Shown: one piece after another, positions 60,640 to 64,000 of the stretch | Layout: each line of letters opens with the position of its first letter | How positions within the stretch are numbered: position 1 is the stretch's first letter | DNA from: Enterococcus silesiacus | GTDB taxonomy: Bacteria; Bacillota; Bacilli; Lactobacillales; Enterococcaceae | Direction of reading: 5' to 3' | Length of the DNA: 64,000 bases | NCBI GenBank assembly: GCA_001465115.1 | Contig: CP013614.1 | Coordinates: 1,550,001 to 1,614,000, forward strand | Notes under the pieces: model-generated | The model's database searches: none | What the model was told of the DNA's origin: nothing | Seen by the model: only the letters and a program-made list of their open reading frames with translations | Made by a program: the position numbers and the translations under genes

Positions 60640-61227
60640 ATGGTGTTAAGATTCACACAAACTTTAACGCAAGAAAACTGGTTAAATTTCAATAAAATTT
60701 ACATGAAAGAAAAAAATAAACGTAGACGCTATCTTCTTTTAAGCATTTCCATTATAAGTTTCTGTATGTTCTTCTATTCAATCTATCGAATTTGGACTTT
60801 CTTCCAAAAAGATTCATTCTCTTTTTTAAGTATTAGCTTTACTCAAATAATTCATTATTGTCCAATTGACTTTTATAGCGCACTTCTTTTTTTCATTGTA
60901 GGTATAGAATTATGGCTTATATACTACAAAGAAATTGATTTCAGAATAAAAAAAATGTTAAAAAACTCTTCAAATCGTTCTTTTTTTGTCGAAAAAGAAT
61001 TTATTATAACGAATGAGAAGATCGAAGTAACCACCCAACTATCAACTTCTACTTATGAGTGGCCCATATTTATAAATTGTATTGAAACAAACAATGACCT
61101 TGCTTTGTTTTTAAATTCATCTTCTATTTTATTGATTTCAAAAAAAGAACTCAGTCAGGAACAACTCTTTCAATTAAAACAACTAATCACTGAGAAAATG
61201 GCTGATTCATATGAATTTTTGACTTAG
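60640..61227 (+). CDS. YcxB-like membrane protein
   Basis: A 195-residue protein with two membrane helices (about 30-52 and 80-102) and a C-terminal soluble domain. That domain has the YcxB pattern: EFIITNEKIEVTT, then EWPIFINCIETNNDLALFL and ILLISKKELSQEQLFQLKQLI. The function of the family is unknown. A TTAGGAGG site precedes the start. It is a single gene, with a CCACCGC/GCGGTGG hairpin at 61265-61285 after it. Confidence 0.78.
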   Translation: MVLRFTQTLTQENWLNFNKIYMKEKNKRRRYLLLSISIISFCMFFYSIYRIWTFFQKDSFSFLSISFTQIIHYCPIDFYSALLFFIVGIELWLIYYKEIDFRIKKMLKNSSNRSFFVEKEFIITNEKIEVTTQLSTSTYEWPIFINCIETNNDLALFLNSSSILLISKKELSQEQLFQLKQLITEKMADSYEFLT

Positions 61228-61264
61228 TTTATTTAGGAGTTGTCAGTAACACTCAAAAAAATAA

Positions 61265-61285
61265 CCACCGCTGGGTAGGCGGTGG
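61265..61285 (+). terminator. hairpin after the YcxB-like gene
   Basis: Seven-base GC-rich arms CCACCGC and GCGGTGG. The T run follows only after 8 bp, so termination may be inefficient. Confidence 0.5.
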
Positions 61286-61450
61286 CAAGGAGTTCTTTTT
61301 TACTTGAGGAGTAAAAATGAAAAAGTGTTTTGTTTGGGTTTGTTATTGGGTATGAGTTAATAATAACGGGAAGATTTGAAGAAACTATGCCTAAATCATT
61401 TAGGTTTTCTATAGAATAGTTAAGAAAAAGTAAATAGACCTTAAATAAAA

Positions 61451-61498
61451 AAGTCAATGATATTGTTGAGCGATTAAGCTCGACAGTATCATTGACTT
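61451..61498 (-). terminator. terminator of the autolysin gene
   Basis: AAGTCAATGATA pairs with TATCATTGACTT, with an inner GAGC/GCTC hairpin, followed on the minus strand by six T. Confidence 0.88.
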
Positions 61499-61505
61499 AC
61501 TTTTA

Positions 61506-62816
61506 TTACTTAGGTGTCACATATGCTAAGATATTCGCTGTATCTTTATCAATCACTCTAAATGAAACCATACCTAAGCCCGCTACATTCATTTCTGAAA
61601 TTAGAATAGATCCATCATCATAAACATGTTCAACAAACGCTACATGTCCATAGGTTCCATCCGCTCCAGCAACTGTTGGTTGGAAGCTGACAGCAGTTCC
61701 TGCTTTTGGTTTACTTGTTACTTCATAACCATTAGCTTTTCCTGTTGCCCCCCAGTCCATTCCATTGCCCATTGTTGTTTCAACAGAACCATCTAATTGA
61801 ACAATACGGTTATAGACATATTGCGTACAATTTCCTGCAGCATAGGCTTCTGAACCAGAATATGTTTCCCCAGAATAGTCTTTGAAATCACTATCTGGAT
61901 GACTATCAGAAACGATGATACCACTTGTTGATGTAGATGGTTTTTCTTTATCGTATTCAGTCAAGTCATATTCTTCGATAAATGCATTCAGTTTTTGATC
62001 ATAGCTAGTATCTGTTGCATAGACACCAGTTAACGCTTTTGTCGCTTCACGATAGCTAACGGCATTGGCTTTCCAAGTACCTGAATAAATCGTTTTATTT
62101 GAATCGATGCCTTCTTTCATCAACTTAGCATAATCTTCAAATGATTCTTTGTAACCAGGATATTTTTTAAACGCAGCATCAATTGTGTACCAATTGCCTG
62201 AACCGTCATCTTCTTGTGTAGAAAAGATAACTTTCTCGCCTTTGTATTCACCTTTGATACCAAATAGATTATGATACGGTTGTTGGCTTAAATCGCTATT
62301 GCCAGAACCTGTCTCCAAAATTGCTTGAGCAATCATAACAGAAGCATATAGATCATTTTTTTGACCAACGGCACGCGCTTTTTCTCCGATTCGGCGAATA
62401 AATGTTTCCGTGGGCTCATTTTTTACGATCTTAATTGCTTGATCCAATTGTGCTTCAGTAGGCGCGTGATCAGCTGTTGGCTGAACAGGTTGTTCTTCTG
62501 GTGCTGTTTCAATTGGAGTACTTGGTTGTGGCGCTACTGGGACTTCCTCATGGCTACTTGCAGGAGGTTGCACTTCCTCTGAAGATTCCGTACTCTCATT
62601 AGTTGTTGTTTCAGTAGTACTAGTTTCTTCTTCTGAAGTAGATGAATCAGTCGTCGTTGGCTCTTCTGTAGACGAACTTTCTGTTGTTTCAGCCGGAGCT
62701 TCTTCCACAGTTCCTGAATCTGACTGGGTTAATTCATCCGCATGACTAATTACTGGTACTAAATTAACACTGAGTAGTACACAAATCATCTGGAGTGATA
62801 AAATTTTTCTTTTCAT
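61506..62816 (-). CDS. secreted bifunctional autolysin, GH73 glucosaminidase plus CHAP
   Basis: A 436-residue peptidoglycan hydrolase. A signal peptide (1-26) is followed by a Ser/Thr/Glu/Pro-rich linker (about 30-118). The GH73 domain (about 130-285) has its catalytic Glu in AQAILETGSG (E168). The C-terminal CHAP domain (about 315-436) has C330 in AGNCTQYVYNR and H391 in YGHVAFVEHV. It should cut both glycan strands and peptide bonds. The start at 62816 has GAGAGGAA 9 bp upstream; an out-of-frame ATG lies 4 bp earlier. The 5' region of about 250 bp is structured. Confidence 0.93.
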   Translation of the reverse strand: MKRKILSLQMICVLLSVNLVPVISHADELTQSDSGTVEEAPAETTESSSTEEPTTTDSSTSEEETSTTETTTNESTESSEEVQPPASSHEEVPVAPQPSTPIETAPEEQPVQPTADHAPTEAQLDQAIKIVKNEPTETFIRRIGEKARAVGQKNDLYASVMIAQAILETGSGNSDLSQQPYHNLFGIKGEYKGEKVIFSTQEDDGSGNWYTIDAAFKKYPGYKESFEDYAKLMKEGIDSNKTIYSGTWKANAVSYREATKALTGVYATDTSYDQKLNAFIEEYDLTEYDKEKPSTSTSGIIVSDSHPDSDFKDYSGETYSGSEAYAAGNCTQYVYNRIVQLDGSVETTMGNGMDWGATGKANGYEVTSKPKAGTAVSFQPTVAGADGTYGHVAFVEHVYDDGSILISEMNVAGLGMVSFRVIDKDTANILAYVTPK

Positions 62817-62869
62817 TCATTTTAATTCCTCTCACATGTATTAAAGATTCCAATACTTTATTTCTAGAA

Positions 62870-63080
62870 TCTATCACTCATTTTTTAGGCCGGTTGTCTG
62901 TTGTTTTTAAGCGGTAAGGCAACCCTATAATAATTTTTAAACCCCTGACTTTTGCTTTCATTAAATCCAATCAGTAAAGCATCCTGAGTGTAGGAATATC
63001 ATGCATTCCTGATCAGCTCCGTGCTTTCTTGAGGTTCCTCCATATGTCCACCTGCCTCATATCTCTAAAAATCACATTTA
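62870..63080 (-). other. structured 5' leader of the autolysin gene
   Basis: On the minus strand several hairpins are visible: GAGG...CCTC near 63058-63028, AAAGCA...TGCTTT around 63025-62977, AGGAAT/ATTCCT near 63006-62991, and GGTTG/CAACC at about 62925-62895. A 14-codon frame (62999-63043, MEEPQESTELIRNA) with AGGTGG upstream lies in it. No known riboswitch class was recognised. The rest of the gap up to 63527 is AT-rich and holds only the terminator at 63269. Confidence 0.45.
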
Positions 63081-63268
63081 ACCTTCTATAAGTTGAACTT
63101 ATTTTACCATAAGTAGCAGCTAAAATCTTGTACTTGACTCAAAAAAACTTGAATTTTCCTCAAAAATTCATTATTTAGACACAGATTTGACTATTTATAG
63201 CAATTATCCGTATTTTTTTAAGCAAAACGCTTATTCATGCCGAAAAGTTAGTCAATAAATTAAAAATT

Positions 63269-63308
63269 GGTCTGAGACATCATAACTCGCAACGTTATGC
63301 CTCAGACC
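63269..63308 (-). terminator. terminator of the truncated membrane-protein gene
   Basis: GGTCTGAG and CTCAGACC outer arms with ATAAC/GTTAT inside, then a TTTTTAATTT tail on the minus strand. It is a further member of the recurring hairpin family. Confidence 0.7.
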
Positions 63309-63527
63309 TCTAAAATTTTAATAAACGGTAGAAAAATTTTTTTTCAAACCTTATTGCCTTATTCTAAAACAAACACAACTTCACGGTTCCACGCTAACTA
63401 TTCTCCTTATACATAGTATTATTTCAAATTGAATACTTGTGGTTTATTTCATGTTAGAATACATCAAATAAATAAGCTAGCAAACTTCAGACATCATACT
63501 AATGTTGAAAAATTTGTGAATCAACTT

Positions 63528-64000
63528 CTAAGAGAATTTCCAATTTTTCATGCGCAGATAGGAAATAATATCCAGAACTAACTTTGAAATGAGTAAAAAT
63601 AAGAATAGTAAGCTTGCATTTAAAATAAACGAATCAAAAATATAATTGTCAGATGACAGCAACAGCATCACATTTTTAGGATTGGAAAAATTTATTGGAA
63701 AAAGAAATAATAATTTGTTTACCAATCCATTTCTGATTAGCTCTTTCAATAGAGAAGGAAGAAAATAGATTGCTAATGACAGAGCGAAAGCTGCCATTGG
63801 TGTTTTGGATAGTGCTGATGCGAAAAAACTCAAACTTGCTATAAATAATATACCAATTATTTGTAATCCAAGAATAAAGAAATAGACTTGCCAATGTGTC
63901 CAAGCTAACGGAAAATCCCCTAAATCGAAGCTGAAATTGGTCTGTATATTGGAGCTGCCACCTGACAGATCAAATAAGAAAGAAAGAACACCAAAATTAA
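63528..64000 (-). CDS. ABC-2-type transporter permease, C-terminal part (cut by window edge)
   Basis: The reading frame stays open from the stop at 63528 to the window edge, giving at least 156 residues. It has several hydrophobic segments (VYFFILGLQIIGILFIASL, MAAFALSLAIYFLPSLL and a C-terminal SLLFLFLLISKLVL), separated by an outside loop near LLSSDNYIFDSF. The layout resembles permeases of the ABC-2 export family with a last helix at the C terminus, but only the end is visible. The start of the gene is outside the window; internal TTG codons are not likely starts. Confidence 0.6.
   Translation of the reverse strand, partial: NFGVLSFLFDLSGGSSNIQTNFSFDLGDFPLAWTHWQVYFFILGLQIIGILFIASLSFFASALSKTPMAAFALSLAIYFLPSLLKELIRNGLVNKLLFLFPINFSNPKNVMLLLSSDNYIFDSFILNASLLFLFLLISKLVLDIISYLRMKNWKFS

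Overview
The window is a low-GC Firmicute chromosome segment that reads as Enterococcus. The evidence is an atp operon beginning directly at atpB, a BusR/BusA osmolyte module, an AzoA-type azoreductase, a WxL surface-protein cluster with an LPXTG partner, a CIRCE-controlled groESL, and many TTG/GTG starts behind strong Shine-Dalgarno (SD) sites. Species cannot be fixed from sequence alone. No rRNA or tRNA gene was recognised.

Layout. 1-4660: a beta-glucoside operon on the minus strand (BglG/LicT antiterminator, PTS EIIBCA, 6-phospho-beta-glucosidase) with two RAT/terminator switches. 4790-8420: rhodanese-like protein, azoreductase, AI-2E family permease with a PTS IIA-Gut-like protein that lacks its phosphorylatable His, and a secreted 3D-domain protein. 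8935-19136: EpsB-like peptide, murA, DUF1146, the eight-gene atp operon and smpB. 19154-23347: rnr, carboxylesterase, secG, GNAT, Fe-S protein. 23476-27932: two P-type ATPases, the first with a Fur-like box. 28118-29280: a type I-C-like CRISPR array with a leader-side hairpin but no cas genes. 29315-32155: nadE and pncB. 32237-35894: assorted small genes, including a TipA-like MerR regulator.

36304-45930 is a complete WxL-type surface cluster: atypical OmpR-family regulator, beta-helix protein, three WxL proteins, an LPXTG protein, a DUF916/DUF3324 protein, a membrane protein, and a signal peptidase homologue that has lost both catalytic residues. Just upstream of the regulator, 46116-47820 holds a lone tyrosine integrase bracketed by perfect 30-bp inverted repeats, each shaped like a tyrosine-recombinase core site. 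It looks like a self-inverting switch beside the surface cluster and is the best candidate for an undescribed system here.

48127-64000: TraX-like protein, SRPBCC/MarR pair with an operator palindrome, groESL, CPBP protease, rex, an ABC-F protein, BusR with the BusA glycine-betaine transporter, a YcxB-like protein, a GH73-CHAP autolysin and a truncated ABC-2-like permease at the right edge.

A second notable theme is RNA structure. A family of about 119-nt repeat units occurs as tandem groups of 3, 4 and 2 copies, always in the same orientation relative to transcription and always ending just before a Shine-Dalgarno site (DUF1146-murA, nadE, busAA). The stems differ in sequence between copies but keep pairing. 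A different, threefold repeat of about 132 bp fills an unusually long atpE-atpF gap.
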